49,328 bases of DNA from positions 1 through 49,328 of the forward strand of contig JBBRND010000030.1 of assembly GCA_038230515.1 (NCBI GenBank), given 5' to 3'. This stretch comes from JAPLDB01 sp038230515 (GTDB lineage Bacteria; Bacteroidota; Bacteroidia; AKYH767-A; 2013-40CM-41-45). The position numbers and the translations under genes are program-made. Shown here in pieces: positions 41,389 through 49,328 of this stretch (its first letter is position 1; the number at the start of each line of letters is the position of its first letter). Under the pieces are notes generated by a model. The model worked only from the letters and a program-made list of their open reading frames with translations. It was not told the DNA's origin and ran no database searches.

Positions 41389-42579
41389 TCACTTTTTCAA
41401 AAACTCCATCACCACTTTACCAATCACTTCATTGGAATATTTTTCTGTAGCAAGCTTGCGCGCTTCCCTGCCAATGCTGAAGCAAAACGCTTTATCCAGC
41501 ATGCATTTCTCCACCTGCTGCAGAAATTCAGAACAGGTATCGGCAATAAGAATGTCTTTTCCGTTCGTATAATTTATTCCCTCCGCACCAATGGTCGTGC
41601 TAATGATAGTTTTGCCAAGCGCCATGCCCTGCACAATTTTTACGCGCATGCCTCCCCCACTCTTCAGCGGCACAATCATAATTTGCTTGTCCATCATAAA
41701 TTTACGCGCGTCAAATATTTCTCCTGCGCAAAAAACATTGGGAGGCGATTGCTGCATAAGAGATTTTGGAAATCCTCTGCCGGCAAGAAAAAGAAAGAGA
41801 TTAGGAAATTTTTTGTGTATTGACTCCCAGCATTCATCGCGAAACCATTGCACCCCTTCCATGTTCGGCCGCCAGTCCATCGAGCCAAGGTGAAACAAGC
41901 ACACCTCTTGCTTTTCATTAATCTGGTCTGGATATTCGCTAATGTCAATTCCGGCAGGAACCACCTTCATCGGAATTGTACATTCAAATTCTTCAAAAAG
42001 TTTTGCGTCATCGGCAGTAATGGGGAGAATTGCATCAACCTTGTGGATGATTTGCAACTCATATTCTTTCAAGCGCTTTGCAAGCAGAGAAAGGTAGTTG
42101 CGCTTCAGCGATTTTTTTTCATTCACCGCAAGGCGCTCCCAGATAATGTGCTCCACGTTGTGTGCGCGGAAAACAATTTTTGCAGAAGAATTTTTACGGA
42201 TTGTGTCCAGATAAGGAAGCATGAATAAACTTTCCGCCAGCACTACATCCCAGCTATTTCCTTTCAAAACATCCGTGAGTTTTTTTTCAAAATCTTTTGA
42301 GAAAAAACGTTTCACATTGTAGGAATCCTTCGAAAATAAATTCAGGAAAGCGGCAAGCGGAGTTACGCTTGTATCAATATTTACGGATTCAATGTTATAC
42401 TTACTTTTTGTTTTTTCAGAAAGTGAATTCATCCTCACATGATGCTTCCTGGTGTTCAGCGAAAGCATTTTCAGAAAAACTCCCTGTGAGATGAGTGAGT
42501 CCGCCAGACTAATCATGGCAATATTTCCGCCATCATTGGCAGGAAAAGGCACCCGGTGACAAAGCTGCAATACTTTCAT
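41389..42579 (-). CDS. Glycosyltransferase (GT4-like)
   Basis: The 396-residue protein begins MKVLQLCHRVPFPANDGGNI, a GT-B N-terminal domain, with VVLAESLFMLPYLDTIR, FRAHNVEHIIWERLAV and a C-terminal nucleotide-sugar domain: CLFHLGSMDWRPNMEGVQWF, VPLKSGGGMRVKIVQGMALG and TTIGAEGINYTNGKDILIAD. This is the general shape of GT4 enzymes making envelope polysaccharides. Donor and acceptor are unknown. Its start overlaps the end of the LptF/LptG gene by 4 nt, so the two are translationally coupled, suggesting an LPS or surface-glycan role. Confidence 0.9.
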   Translation of the reverse strand: MKVLQLCHRVPFPANDGGNIAMISLADSLISQGVFLKMLSLNTRKHHVRMNSLSEKTKSKYNIESVNIDTSVTPLAAFLNLFSKDSYNVKRFFSKDFEKKLTDVLKGNSWDVVLAESLFMLPYLDTIRKNSSAKIVFRAHNVEHIIWERLAVNEKKSLKRNYLSLLAKRLKEYELQIIHKVDAILPITADDAKLFEEFECTIPMKVVPAGIDISEYPDQINEKQEVCLFHLGSMDWRPNMEGVQWFRDECWESIHKKFPNLFLFLAGRGFPKSLMQQSPPNVFCAGEIFDARKFMMDKQIMIVPLKSGGGMRVKIVQGMALGKTIISTTIGAEGINYTNGKDILIADTCSEFLQQVEKCMLDKAFCFSIGREARKLATEKYSNEVIGKVVMEFLKK

Positions 42580-43994
42580 TCAATAGTTTGTGATCTTTTT
42601 TTCGGGATAAACTTATTAAAAAATTTAAGGTAGGCATCGCGGTCGAACAAAGCGGAGTCCGTGGTTGCCTTGTACATTAAAAAAATTCCAAGCGGAAGGA
42701 GAAGAACAGAAGACATCCACATTCCCTTGTACACAGGGATTACACCCTCGCGTGCAAATTTTTCTCCGGTAATGGAAATAACATGGTAGGTGAGGAAAAA
42801 TATTACGGAGATCACGAGCGGCATCCCCAATCCTCCTTTTCGAATGATTGATCCAAGAGGCGCCCCGATGAGAAATAAAATAAAGATTGCAAATGAAAGC
42901 GTGTACTTCCTGTTCCATTCAATGCGGTGCTTGTACAAACTTTTTTCGCGTACATCAATATCAACGGCTGCATCGCCAGCTACATTTTTTGAAGTGCGTG
43001 AAGCATTCAGCGCGGAATTTAAAATGATAGCCTGTTTTTCCTTATCGAAGTTGCGGATAAAATCTTCATTCGTGAAAGGAATTATTTTTGAATGGGCTGT
43101 GCTGTCCATCTCATAATATTTTCGGTTGTACTTCCGATAATTCAATCTTGCCTCCCCTATTTTTTCCTCAATAGAATCTGCCGATGAAGTAAGCTGCCGC
43201 GTGTTCAGCATTTGGTAATTATCTTTAAACAATTGCTCATTCGTGTGAGACAGCTTAAACGCGCTTAGGTCAAACCGAATCACTTCTTTCTGAAACTCGG
43301 TGCGCATCATCGGCTTCGTGTCAGCGCCTTTTTGTTTCATTCGTTCTTCGTAACTCTTGCCGTTGTAGAGAGTGAGAATTAAATATCGTTCGTCATCGCT
43401 CATCAGCATCGTGCCTTTATCGGCAAGAATTAGTTTTGTATTTCCACGTCCTTCAGTGTGGTCATAAATCATCACATTGTGAATGGTTTGATTGTCGCGG
43501 TCTTTTTTTTCAACTTTTATCACATACCCTTCAATGCCGTCATAAAATGCGCCTTCTTTAATAAGGAGTGCAGGTTTCTGATTTCGCACATCATACAGAA
43601 GCGCGGTCATGCGGAGGTTAGCGGCAGGCAACACGTTGTCAGAAAAATAAAATGCACCGATGCAAATGATGATGCAAAGAAAAATCAACGGACGCATTAT
43701 TTTCTGTACGCTCATACCCGCACTCTTGCAAGCCACAAGTTCGTAATGCTCTGCAAGATTTCCGAATGTCATGATAGATGCAAGCAGCATGGCAAGAGGC
43801 AATGCCAGCGGCACAAGCGTTACTGAAACGTACACCATGAGCTTAAAAATAACCTGCCAGTCAAGTCCTTTGCCTGCAAGATCATCAATGTACTTCCACA
43901 AAAACTGCATGAGCAGTACAAACAACGCGATGAAAAAAGTCATCACAAACGGACCGATGAATGTCTGAATTACTAAGCTGCTAATCTTCTTCAC
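42576..43994 (-). CDS. LptF/LptG family permease
   Basis: The 472-residue inner membrane protein is a YjgP/YjgQ (LptF/LptG) permease of the LPS export ABC machine. Three N-terminal spans (about 12-34, 50-75, 100-120; with VPLALPLAMLLASIMTFGNL) are followed by a periplasmic beta-domain, and three C-terminal spans (LSFAIFILFLIGAPLGSIIR, PLVISVIFFLTYHVISITGE, then MWMSSVLLLPLGIFLMYKAT). Motif GAPLGSIIRKGGLG is typical. The start codon is GTG (43994-43992), supported by a TAAATTTG promoter 13 nt upstream. The symbol lptF or lptG is not decided. The other Lpt genes are not in the window. Confidence 0.93.
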   Translation of the reverse strand: MKKISSLVIQTFIGPFVMTFFIALFVLLMQFLWKYIDDLAGKGLDWQVIFKLMVYVSVTLVPLALPLAMLLASIMTFGNLAEHYELVACKSAGMSVQKIMRPLIFLCIIICIGAFYFSDNVLPAANLRMTALLYDVRNQKPALLIKEGAFYDGIEGYVIKVEKKDRDNQTIHNVMIYDHTEGRGNTKLILADKGTMLMSDDERYLILTLYNGKSYEERMKQKGADTKPMMRTEFQKEVIRFDLSAFKLSHTNEQLFKDNYQMLNTRQLTSSADSIEEKIGEARLNYRKYNRKYYEMDSTAHSKIIPFTNEDFIRNFDKEKQAIILNSALNASRTSKNVAGDAAVDIDVREKSLYKHRIEWNRKYTLSFAIFILFLIGAPLGSIIRKGGLGMPLVISVIFFLTYHVISITGEKFAREGVIPVYKGMWMSSVLLLPLGIFLMYKATTDSALFDRDAYLKFFNKFIPKKRSQTIE

Positions 43995-44007
43995 ACTACC
44001 TTTATCG

Positions 44008-44015
44008 CAAATTTA
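44008..44015 (-). promoter_or_regulatory. Promoter -7 element for the LptF/LptG gene
   Basis: Minus-strand TAAATTTG matches TAnnTTTG, 13 nt before the GTG. It overlaps the control region of the divergent gene at 44020; on the plus strand TACCTTTA (43997-44004) is one base off the consensus. Confidence 0.6.
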
Positions 44016-44019
44016 ATGT

Positions 44020-44631
44020 ATGGCGCAAGTTAGTAAAATCACTTTTAGCAGTGAGGAACTGGATGCAATTACCCACCCCGATTTTTTCTACATCAAACAT
44101 GCCGCTATGCAAAAAGTGATGGAACTGCTAAATGAAACTCAACGCAGCTTGAGTGAAATCGTTCTATCACATCAACATATTTCCGGGCATACAAATATTG
44201 AATCGCCTAAAATTTTCAGAGGAGAAAACTACAGGCATTTACCTTACATGGTTCTTGACTATCCAAGAAAATTTTCTGCTGAAACAGTTTTTGCATTCCG
44301 CACCATGTTCTGGTGGGGAAAGGAATTCAGTTTCACCCTGCATCTTCAGGGCGAAGCATTGAATCATTACAGAAAAATTATTTCGGAAAAAGTTTCAACT
44401 ATGAAAGGAAATGACTTTTATTTCTGCATAAACAAAACTCCTTGGCAATATTATTTTGAGAATGATAATTATCTTCCACTGGATGAATTGCTGGATGATG
44501 ACCAATTTAAGGAGCAACTTCAAACCAATGAATTTTTCAAGTTGAGCAGAAAACTTCCAGTAAAAGATTTTAAACGTGTGCCTGAATACGCAGAAAAAAC
44601 TTTTTCTCTTCTTCTGAAAGTGATCAAATAA
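44020..44631 (+). CDS. Conserved-looking cytoplasmic protein, unknown
   Basis: The 203-residue protein has no signal peptide or membrane span. Visible are FFYIKHAAMQKVMELLNETQ, GENYRHLPYMVLDYPRKFSA, FRTMFWWGKEFSFTLHLQGE and INKTPWQYYFENDNYLPLDE. The composition is rich in aromatic residues, with a compact alpha/beta look. I have seen similar Bacteroidota proteins without a named function; I do not assign one. It is divergent from the LptF/LptG gene with only 25 nt between starts, so both may be co-regulated. Confidence 0.75.
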   Translation: MAQVSKITFSSEELDAITHPDFFYIKHAAMQKVMELLNETQRSLSEIVLSHQHISGHTNIESPKIFRGENYRHLPYMVLDYPRKFSAETVFAFRTMFWWGKEFSFTLHLQGEALNHYRKIISEKVSTMKGNDFYFCINKTPWQYYFENDNYLPLDELLDDDQFKEQLQTNEFFKLSRKLPVKDFKRVPEYAEKTFSLLLKVIK

Positions 44632-44634
44632 ATC

Positions 44635-45039
44635 TCAGGAACCGATTGAGTGCATAAGTTCATGCACCTGGCTACTCCAGAGCCGTGTATTCTGCTCCCT
44701 TTCTTCCTCGGTACAGAAATCCGTTATTACCAAAGCGATGTCGCCAGTAATTCCATCTTCCACAATATCAAACTGAAAATAGGTTTCGTCTTTATGATCT
44801 TCTGTGATCCATTTATAACGCACCATCTGGTTGTCGCGCTTGCTCACAATTCGCGCACGTTGCTCCGTATTGCCCCAGTGAAAAACAAAATCACCGTCAA
44901 CGACTGTTACCTTATCCGCAAACCAACCTTCCAATCCGTCAGGACTGTTTATGTGATTATACAAAATGCGGGGTGAGGAACGTACCTCAAACTCTACAGT
45001 ATATTTCTGTTTGTTCCCCGTTGCTTTATCTTTACTCAT
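44635..45039 (-). CDS. START-like (SRPBCC) domain protein
   Basis: From the ATG at 45039, the 134-residue product starts MSKDKATGNKQKYTVEFEVR and has SPRILYNHINSPDGLEGWFA, DGDFVFHWGNTEQRARIV, TYFQFDIVEDGITGDIALVI and RLWSSQVHELMHSIGS. This is the small START-like family typical of Bacteroidota, a helix-grip fold with a hydrophobic cavity for a lipid-like ligand; function unknown. The longest frame begins at 45147, but its extra 36 residues are unlike the family, so I use 45039. It is convergent with the gene ending at 44631, with 3 nt between. Confidence 0.88.
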   Translation of the reverse strand: MSKDKATGNKQKYTVEFEVRSSPRILYNHINSPDGLEGWFADKVTVVDGDFVFHWGNTEQRARIVSKRDNQMVRYKWITEDHKDETYFQFDIVEDGITGDIALVITDFCTEEEREQNTRLWSSQVHELMHSIGS

Positions 45040-45180
45040 AAAAAAAATTATTCTGGAGGACAAGATAGAAATTATTTCTGTTACAAATAGAACACGATCT
45101 GAAAGAAACAGGTTTTCAACCCTAAATATATTTTTCTCATGATTCAAAATTGATTTCTTTTACAACTCAATTAATTTCTG

Positions 45181-45924
45181 ATGGCTCTTATTCATTCTTT
45201 CGAAGACGAAGGCAACTGGCTTTTTAAACGCAGAGGATTCATTCCTGTCGTACTGTTTCTGTTTGCTGTTCCCGCAGTTTATTTCACAAATTATTTTTTG
45301 ATGAGCGCTGACTTTATCACGCTCGTGAATTATGTTGCTGCGCTGTTAAGTGTTACAGGTTTTTTTGTGCGCGCTTACACAATCGGAACAACACCACGAG
45401 GAACATCGGGAAGGAATACCGACAAGCAGGTTGCAGAGCAATTAAATTCTTCGGGTATTTATTCCATTGTTCGACATCCGTTATACCTTGGTAATTATTT
45501 AATGTGGATTGGTATTGTGCTGTTCACCAAAAATTTTTCGTTCACTATCATCGTTAGCTTACTTTACTGGATTTACTACGAAAGAATCATGTTTTCCGAA
45601 GAACGTTTCCTTGAAAAAAAATTTGGTGATGCGCATCTTGACTGGTCAAAAAAAGTTCCTGCGTTTATTCCGCGCTTCAGTCAGTTCAGAAAAAGTGATG
45701 TTTCATTTTCAATCAAGAGTGTTTTGCGGAGAGAATATTCGGGAGCGCTCGCAACGGTAATTGGATTTGTGTACGTGGAAATTCTCATTGGCTATTTTCA
45801 ATGGAATATTTTTCATATCGGAGAGAAATTTTTGATGGCTCTTGCGGCCGCTGCTCTTGCAGCAGGTATTCTCCGTTCACTCAAACATTATACAAAAGTG
45901 TTGAGTGAAGAAGGAAGATCGTGA
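45181..45924 (+). CDS. Membrane methyltransferase, ICMT/PEMT type (possible lipid A 1-phosphate methyltransferase)
   Basis: The 247-residue protein has about five membrane spans and the SAM-binding signature of isoprenylcysteine carboxyl methyltransferase-like enzymes: GIYSIVRHPLYLGNYLMWIG, then YYERIMFSEERFLEKKFGDA. The region TSGRNTDKQVAEQLNSSG is a feature of homologues annotated as lipid A Kdo2 1-phosphate O-methyltransferase (LmtA of Leptospira), so that is a possible activity; the substrate is not shown by the sequence. Context (LptF, glycosyltransferase nearby) fits a lipid A role. Confidence 0.75.
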   Translation: MALIHSFEDEGNWLFKRRGFIPVVLFLFAVPAVYFTNYFLMSADFITLVNYVAALLSVTGFFVRAYTIGTTPRGTSGRNTDKQVAEQLNSSGIYSIVRHPLYLGNYLMWIGIVLFTKNFSFTIIVSLLYWIYYERIMFSEERFLEKKFGDAHLDWSKKVPAFIPRFSQFRKSDVSFSIKSVLRREYSGALATVIGFVYVEILIGYFQWNIFHIGEKFLMALAAAALAAGILRSLKHYTKVLSEEGRS

Positions 45925-46102
45925 GAGCGCAATGGAATAGCGGAATATTCCAAACATCCTTCAGATACCCTTCCAATCTTTCGTTTTTTAAACATTCTGT
46001 AAGAAAATCCCCGCTTTCGCCTCAACAGTAGACAGCCAAATTGGTACAACAATTCACTTGGGAAAAGTATGTTTTCTCATGAACAATTTAATTGTATCAG
46101 CT

Positions 46103-48517
46103 ATGGCTAATAATATAAGGGTGCTTTGCGTAGAAGATGATGAACTTGACCGCATGATCATCAAGCGTGCAGTGAAATCGTCAGGAATGAATATTGATCT
46201 TTCGTTTGCGGAAGATATTGATTCGGGCAAAGAACAAACAAAAGATACAGAATACGATTGTATTTTTCTTGACTACAACCTGCCCGGTGGAAGCGGTCTC
46301 GAACTTTTGAAATACATCCGCGCGAATAACAATCATTCACCTGTAATTATTGTTACAAGTCAGGGCGATGAAAAGATTGCTGTTGAAGCAATGAAGAACG
46401 GAGCGAGCGATTACATACCAAAAAATTTATTAAGTGCAGAAGGTCTTGCGCAGAGTTTGCGTTTCGTTTTAAAGATGAAAGAATCGGAAGCGGAGAAAAT
46501 AAGAATACAACACGAACTTCAGGAAACTCAAAAGAGATTGGAAGCCGTTGTTGCCAATTCACCGATTATACTTTTTATGCTTGATCAGTCGGGTAACTTT
46601 ACGTTGTTTGAGGGCAAAGGGCTGACTGATACAGGCATTGACATTAAAGCGCAAATTGGAAAACCGATTGAAAGTATTTCAAACATCATTCCTATTTCAA
46701 GAGAAGATTTCGATGGGGCGATGAAAGGACAGGATAAAACTTCAGTGTGCCAGATCGGGGAAAAATTTTATGAAGTATTTTATTCCGCAATGAAGAATAA
46801 TGATGACAGCGTAAGCGGAGTAATCGGTGTTGCGTCTGATATTACCATTCACAAACTTGCTGAAGAGGAATTGAAAAATGCAAAACAGTATGCTGAAGAT
46901 ACTGCAAAGATGAAAGAGCAGTTCCTTGCAAACATGAGTCATGAAATCCGTACACCGATGAACGGTATTATCGGACTCACACGAATTCTTCTCGGCACAA
47001 GCGTTACAGATGAACAGTTGAAATATCTGAAGAGCATTAAAACGTGTTCTGATAATCTTCTTGTCATCATAAACGACATTCTCGACCTCTCAAAAATTGA
47101 AGCGGGCAAAATGAATTTCGAAAATGTTGCGTTCAGTCCTGAAGAAATTGTAAAGCACACATTCGAATTATTTGATCCGAAAGCGAAAGAGAAAAATATT
47201 TATCTCAAATATAATATTGACAGCAGAATTCCAACTGCACTTCTTGGTGATCCAACTCGCTTGAGTCAGATTACAAATAACCTTGTGAGTAATGCAATCA
47301 AGTTCACTTCTGAAGGAGGGGTTACTGTAGATATCAAACTGCGCAGCGAGCGCGATGAAAATATGACGCTCGACATTGAAGTAAGCGACAGTGGAATCGG
47401 AATTCCTGAATCGAGCATCGGAAGCATCTTTGAGAGCTTCACACAAGCAAGCAGCGATACTACCAGAAAGTTTGGAGGAACAGGTTTAGGTTTGACGATT
47501 GTAAAAAAACTGATCGAACTTCAAGGAGGAACAATCGGAATTCGAAGTAAGGTTGGCGAAGGAACTACGTTCTTCTTTCATCTTACTTTCAATCGTGCAT
47601 CGCAGGAAGAAATTGACCGCGCAGCAAAAAGCAGCGAAGAAAGTATTGATGTAAGTCACCTCAATGTTCTGATTGCAGAAGACAACAGCATCAACCAGAT
47701 GATCATTAAAAAAGTTTTTGCCGACTGGAATGCAAAATTTGAAGTTGCAGACAATGGAAAAATATGCGTAGAGAAATTACAGCAGGGAAAATTCGACATC
47801 GTACTCATGGATATTCAAATGCCTGAGATGGATGGTAACGCTGCTGCGAGAAAAATTCGCACAGAATTACCAGAGCCGTACAAGAGCATTCCTATTATGG
47901 CAATGACCGCTCATGCAACTTCTACAGAAAAACAAAAATGCTTCGACAGTGGAATGAATGACTACATAAGTAAGCCATTTAATCCTTCAGAGCTGAAGAG
48001 GAAGTTGATTGATCTTACAGGCGGAGAAAAAGCAGCAGCGGGCAAGGAGCAAACAAAAACGGAGCAAACTGAAATCTCAAGCCAACAAGAAATAAAAACT
48101 GCGGAGATAATTTCAGAAACAAAGAGTACAGAAATTAATACGAATACCGAGTCGGGAGCAACTGAAACTCCGACAAAAATTGATCTCTCTTATCTCAAAC
48201 AAATCGGTGGAGACAATCCTGCGTTCATGATGCAGATGATTGAAATGTTTTTACAAAAAACTCCCGAAGCACTTGAAGAGATGAATGAAAAATTCAAACA
48301 ACAGAGTTGGGAAGATTTGAGAAATGTGGCGCATCGCATCAAGCCATCGTACACGTATGTAGGTCTTGGCGAAATTCAAAAGATGCTTGCTGAAATTGAA
48401 AACAACAGCATGACAAAAACAAATCTTGAAGCCATTCCACAATTGATTACTCAAGTAGAAGAACAATCTCGTTCCGCATTCAAGGCACTTGAAGTTGAAT
48501 TGCAAAAGTTAAAATAG
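46103..48517 (+). CDS. Soluble hybrid histidine kinase (REC-PAS-HisKA-HATPase-REC-HPt)
   Basis: From the ATG at 46103 the product has 804 residues and no membrane span. The order is: receiver with D57 (CIFLDYNLPGGSG), coiled linker (ESEAEKIRIQHELQETQKR), PAS-like domain, HisKA with H280 (FLANMSHEIRTPMNGIIGL), HATPase (LVSNAIKFTSEGG, DSGIGIPES, KFGGTGLGLTIVKK), receiver with D570 (IVLMDIQMPEMDG), a low-complexity linker rich in E, T and S (about 645-695), and HPt with H744 (RNVAHRIKPSYTYVG). Starts at 46079 (ATG) or TTG 46058 are possible, but TATGTTTT at 46068 looks like the promoter, favouring 46103. Kinase partners are unknown. A terminator follows. Confidence 0.9.
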   Translation: MANNIRVLCVEDDELDRMIIKRAVKSSGMNIDLSFAEDIDSGKEQTKDTEYDCIFLDYNLPGGSGLELLKYIRANNNHSPVIIVTSQGDEKIAVEAMKNGASDYIPKNLLSAEGLAQSLRFVLKMKESEAEKIRIQHELQETQKRLEAVVANSPIILFMLDQSGNFTLFEGKGLTDTGIDIKAQIGKPIESISNIIPISREDFDGAMKGQDKTSVCQIGEKFYEVFYSAMKNNDDSVSGVIGVASDITIHKLAEEELKNAKQYAEDTAKMKEQFLANMSHEIRTPMNGIIGLTRILLGTSVTDEQLKYLKSIKTCSDNLLVIINDILDLSKIEAGKMNFENVAFSPEEIVKHTFELFDPKAKEKNIYLKYNIDSRIPTALLGDPTRLSQITNNLVSNAIKFTSEGGVTVDIKLRSERDENMTLDIEVSDSGIGIPESSIGSIFESFTQASSDTTRKFGGTGLGLTIVKKLIELQGGTIGIRSKVGEGTTFFFHLTFNRASQEEIDRAAKSSEESIDVSHLNVLIAEDNSINQMIIKKVFADWNAKFEVADNGKICVEKLQQGKFDIVLMDIQMPEMDGNAAARKIRTELPEPYKSIPIMAMTAHATSTEKQKCFDSGMNDYISKPFNPSELKRKLIDLTGGEKAAAGKEQTKTEQTEISSQQEIKTAEIISETKSTEINTNTESGATETPTKIDLSYLKQIGGDNPAFMMQMIEMFLQKTPEALEEMNEKFKQQSWEDLRNVAHRIKPSYTYVGLGEIQKMLAEIENNSMTKTNLEAIPQLITQVEEQSRSAFKALEVELQKLK

Positions 48518-48545
48518 AAATTACACAGAAGCTAAACCATGAAGT

Positions 48546-48576
48546 ATGCCTGCGAACAATTTTCGCAGGCATTTCT
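48546..48576 (+). terminator. Rho-independent terminator after the soluble hybrid kinase
   Basis: Perfect 11-bp stem ATGCCTGCGAA / TTCGCAGGCAT with a 5-nt loop (CAATT), followed by TTCT. Confidence 0.8.
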
Positions 48577-48616
48577 ATTTGCGCGAAGTGCAAAATACAG
48601 TGTAATGACCCGCTCA

Positions 48617-48646
48617 TTTGCACATCTCAATTATTTTCTATTTTTG
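48617..48646 (+). promoter_or_regulatory. Complete promoter TTTG-N18-TATTTTTG for the PurA-like gene
   Basis: TTTG (48617-48620) and TATTTTTG (48639-48646) are 18 nt apart, as in the rpmH promoter. The ATG lies 37 nt downstream. Confidence 0.85.
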
Positions 48647-48683
48647 CCCTGACTGCTTTAAGGCAGCCGATAAAAAATAATTT

Positions 48684-49076
48684 ATGTCAGACAACAATTA
48701 TCAGCGGGAAGAAATTTTTGCAAAGAGCGTACGGGCAGGAAAGCGGACTTATTTCTTTGACGTGAAGTCAACGCGTGCGAACGACTACTACCTCACCATT
48801 ACGGAAAGCAAACGCAGAACAGCCGATGACGGCACACCGATTTACGAGAAACACAAAATATTTTTATATCGCGAGGACTTTGAAAAATTCATGGATGGAT
48901 TTAATGAAACCATTTCAAAAATAAATGAACTCATAGAAGCAAATCCTCCCACTCCTTATGAGCATCGCAGCCAAGAGAATAATTCTGCTGAACCGAATGA
49001 TTCAAAACCCGATTCAGGTGCTGAATCAAATTCCGGAACCGGGTTTACGGATGTAAATTTTGAAGACCTCAAATAA
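48684..49076 (+). CDS. DUF3276 family PurA-like nucleic-acid-binding protein
   Basis: The 130-residue protein has one PUR repeat, as in DUF3276: EEIFAKSVRAGKRTYFFDVK, STRANDYYLTITESKRR and KHKIFLYREDFEKFMDGFNE. Proteins of this fold (eukaryotic Pur-alpha; Borrelia BpuR) bind single-stranded DNA or RNA and usually act as dimers. The last ~40 residues are a disordered acidic/Asn/Ser tail (SQENNSAEPNDSKPDSGAES). It has its own full-consensus promoter, so strong expression is likely. The exact target is unknown. Confidence 0.93.
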   Translation: MSDNNYQREEIFAKSVRAGKRTYFFDVKSTRANDYYLTITESKRRTADDGTPIYEKHKIFLYREDFEKFMDGFNETISKINELIEANPPTPYEHRSQENNSAEPNDSKPDSGAESNSGTGFTDVNFEDLK

Positions 49077-49080
49077 AATA

Positions 49081-49091
49081 CCCCCCCCCCC
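49081..49091 (+). repeat. Run of 11 cytosines
   Basis: The tract starts 5 nt after the stop of the PurA-like gene and ends directly before the presumed end of the IS element. Its exact length may be uncertain in raw reads. Confidence 0.85.
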
Positions 49092-49139
49092 GATGTGTCG
49101 TCCTAAAAAAGCGATACAGATTTATCAGGCAAAACTAAT

Positions 49140-49328
49140 TTAATTTAAGCAGGAATCAGGGTACCCTGATTCCTGCTTTTTTGTTTTATAGGTCTTCATT
49201 TTAATTTCCTGTTGGTTGTGCATTTGAATCGGGGTTAATAGATTACAGGAAAAGTGAGGTCTCTCCTGATTGTATATTTCAATACTTTCTGCTACTAATT
49301 TTTGCATTACATTCAAGTCCGCTTTATA
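49140..49328 (-). mobile_element. C-terminal end of an IS3-family-like transposase (partial, runs off the window)
   Basis: On the minus strand an open frame enters from the window edge: YKADLNVMQKLVAESIEIYN, then QERPHFSCNLLTPIQMHNQQ and a basic tail, ending at a TAA (49142-49140). The pattern I-x-x-YN-x-x-RPH-x-S-x-x-x-LTP-x-x-MH is the end of the rve integrase core of IS3-family OrfB transposases. The last codons run through a perfect palindrome. The outer end of the IS is probably near 49094-49100 (TGTGTCGTCC), next to the C run. The rest of the element is outside the window. Confidence 0.8.
49147..49183. terminator. Perfect 32-bp palindrome with T run at the IS end
   Basis: AAGCAGGAATCAGGGT (49147-49162) is directly followed by its exact reverse complement (49163-49178) and six Ts on the plus strand. 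It would stop transcription from the PurA-like gene entering the IS, and also encodes the last residues of the transposase. Confidence 0.85.

Noticed and set aside
41077..41823. 248-codon ORF over array D, and antisense frames of about 100 codons
   Set aside because: The long frame continues antisense to the glycosyltransferase gene; period-21 DNA explains the open frame.
36268..46060. TTG starts at 36268, 37048 and 46058 that give the longest frames
   Set aside because: The first lies inside a promoter element; the others put unlikely residues ahead of a signal peptide or receiver domain that has its own ATG.

Overview
The window is about 49 kb of chromosome from a member of the Bacteroidota. 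The evidence is a type IX secretion (T9SS) regulator (PorX), five intact genes whose products end in T9SS-type C-terminal sorting domains plus a decayed sixth, promoters of the Bacteroidota form TAnnTTTG a short way upstream of many starts, almost no Shine-Dalgarno signals, and Bacteroidota-type families (DUF5606, DUF3276/PurA-like, START-like, DUF1501/DUF1800 pair). The order, or even the family, cannot be fixed from this sequence alone. No rRNA, tRNA, CRISPR array or prophage was seen; one truncated IS3-type transposase lies at the right edge.

Layout. 0.1-8.2 kb: housekeeping genes (cmk, an inositol-monophosphatase family gene, a LysM/double-psi-barrel protein, a methyltransferase, eno, a small membrane protein, a mitochondrial-type gltA) and a secreted glutathione-peroxidase/T9SS fusion. 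8.36-8.95 kb: 14 tandem 42-bp units. 9-17.6 kb: minus-strand genes with three more T9SS cargo genes, and the cell-wall set ddl, PASTA protein and rluD, plus an HD phosphohydrolase. 17.8-19.8 kb: porX and rpmH. 19.9-20.1 kb: a second array. 20.2-26.2 kb: a membrane protein, a secreted subtilase, DUF5606 and an M3 peptidase. 26.5-32.1 kb: a 1231-residue hybrid histidine kinase, murB and gmhA. 32.1-32.8 kb: a dispersed palindrome, a dead T9SS tail and a third, two-block array. 33-40.9 kb: the DUF1501/DUF1800 pair, an EVE protein, a LolA-like lipoprotein-type protein, a sortilin-type beta-propeller and an unknown secreted protein. 41.1-41.35 kb: a fourth array. 41.4-49.1 kb: glycosyltransferase, LptF/LptG permease, START-like protein, a membrane methyltransferase, a second hybrid kinase and a PurA-like nucleic-acid binder. 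49.1-49.3 kb: end of an IS.

How the genes relate. Envelope building is the main theme: MurB, Ddl, the PASTA protein, GmhA (LPS heptose), LptF/LptG, the glycosyltransferase and a possible lipid A methyltransferase. The second theme is export through the T9SS, with the regulator and several cargo proteins in one stretch. Two complete phosphorelay kinases and PorX give a strong signalling content.

The most unusual signal is not a gene. Four intergenic tandem arrays, with different sequences, all keep an exact 21-bp lattice (three of them with a 42-bp super-period) and all lie next to gene 3' ends. Twenty-one bp is both two turns of B-DNA and seven codons. Three of the four share a GGGAT-type core on the minus strand, so they look like one fast-evolving family of elements. 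I do not recognise it as a described system.
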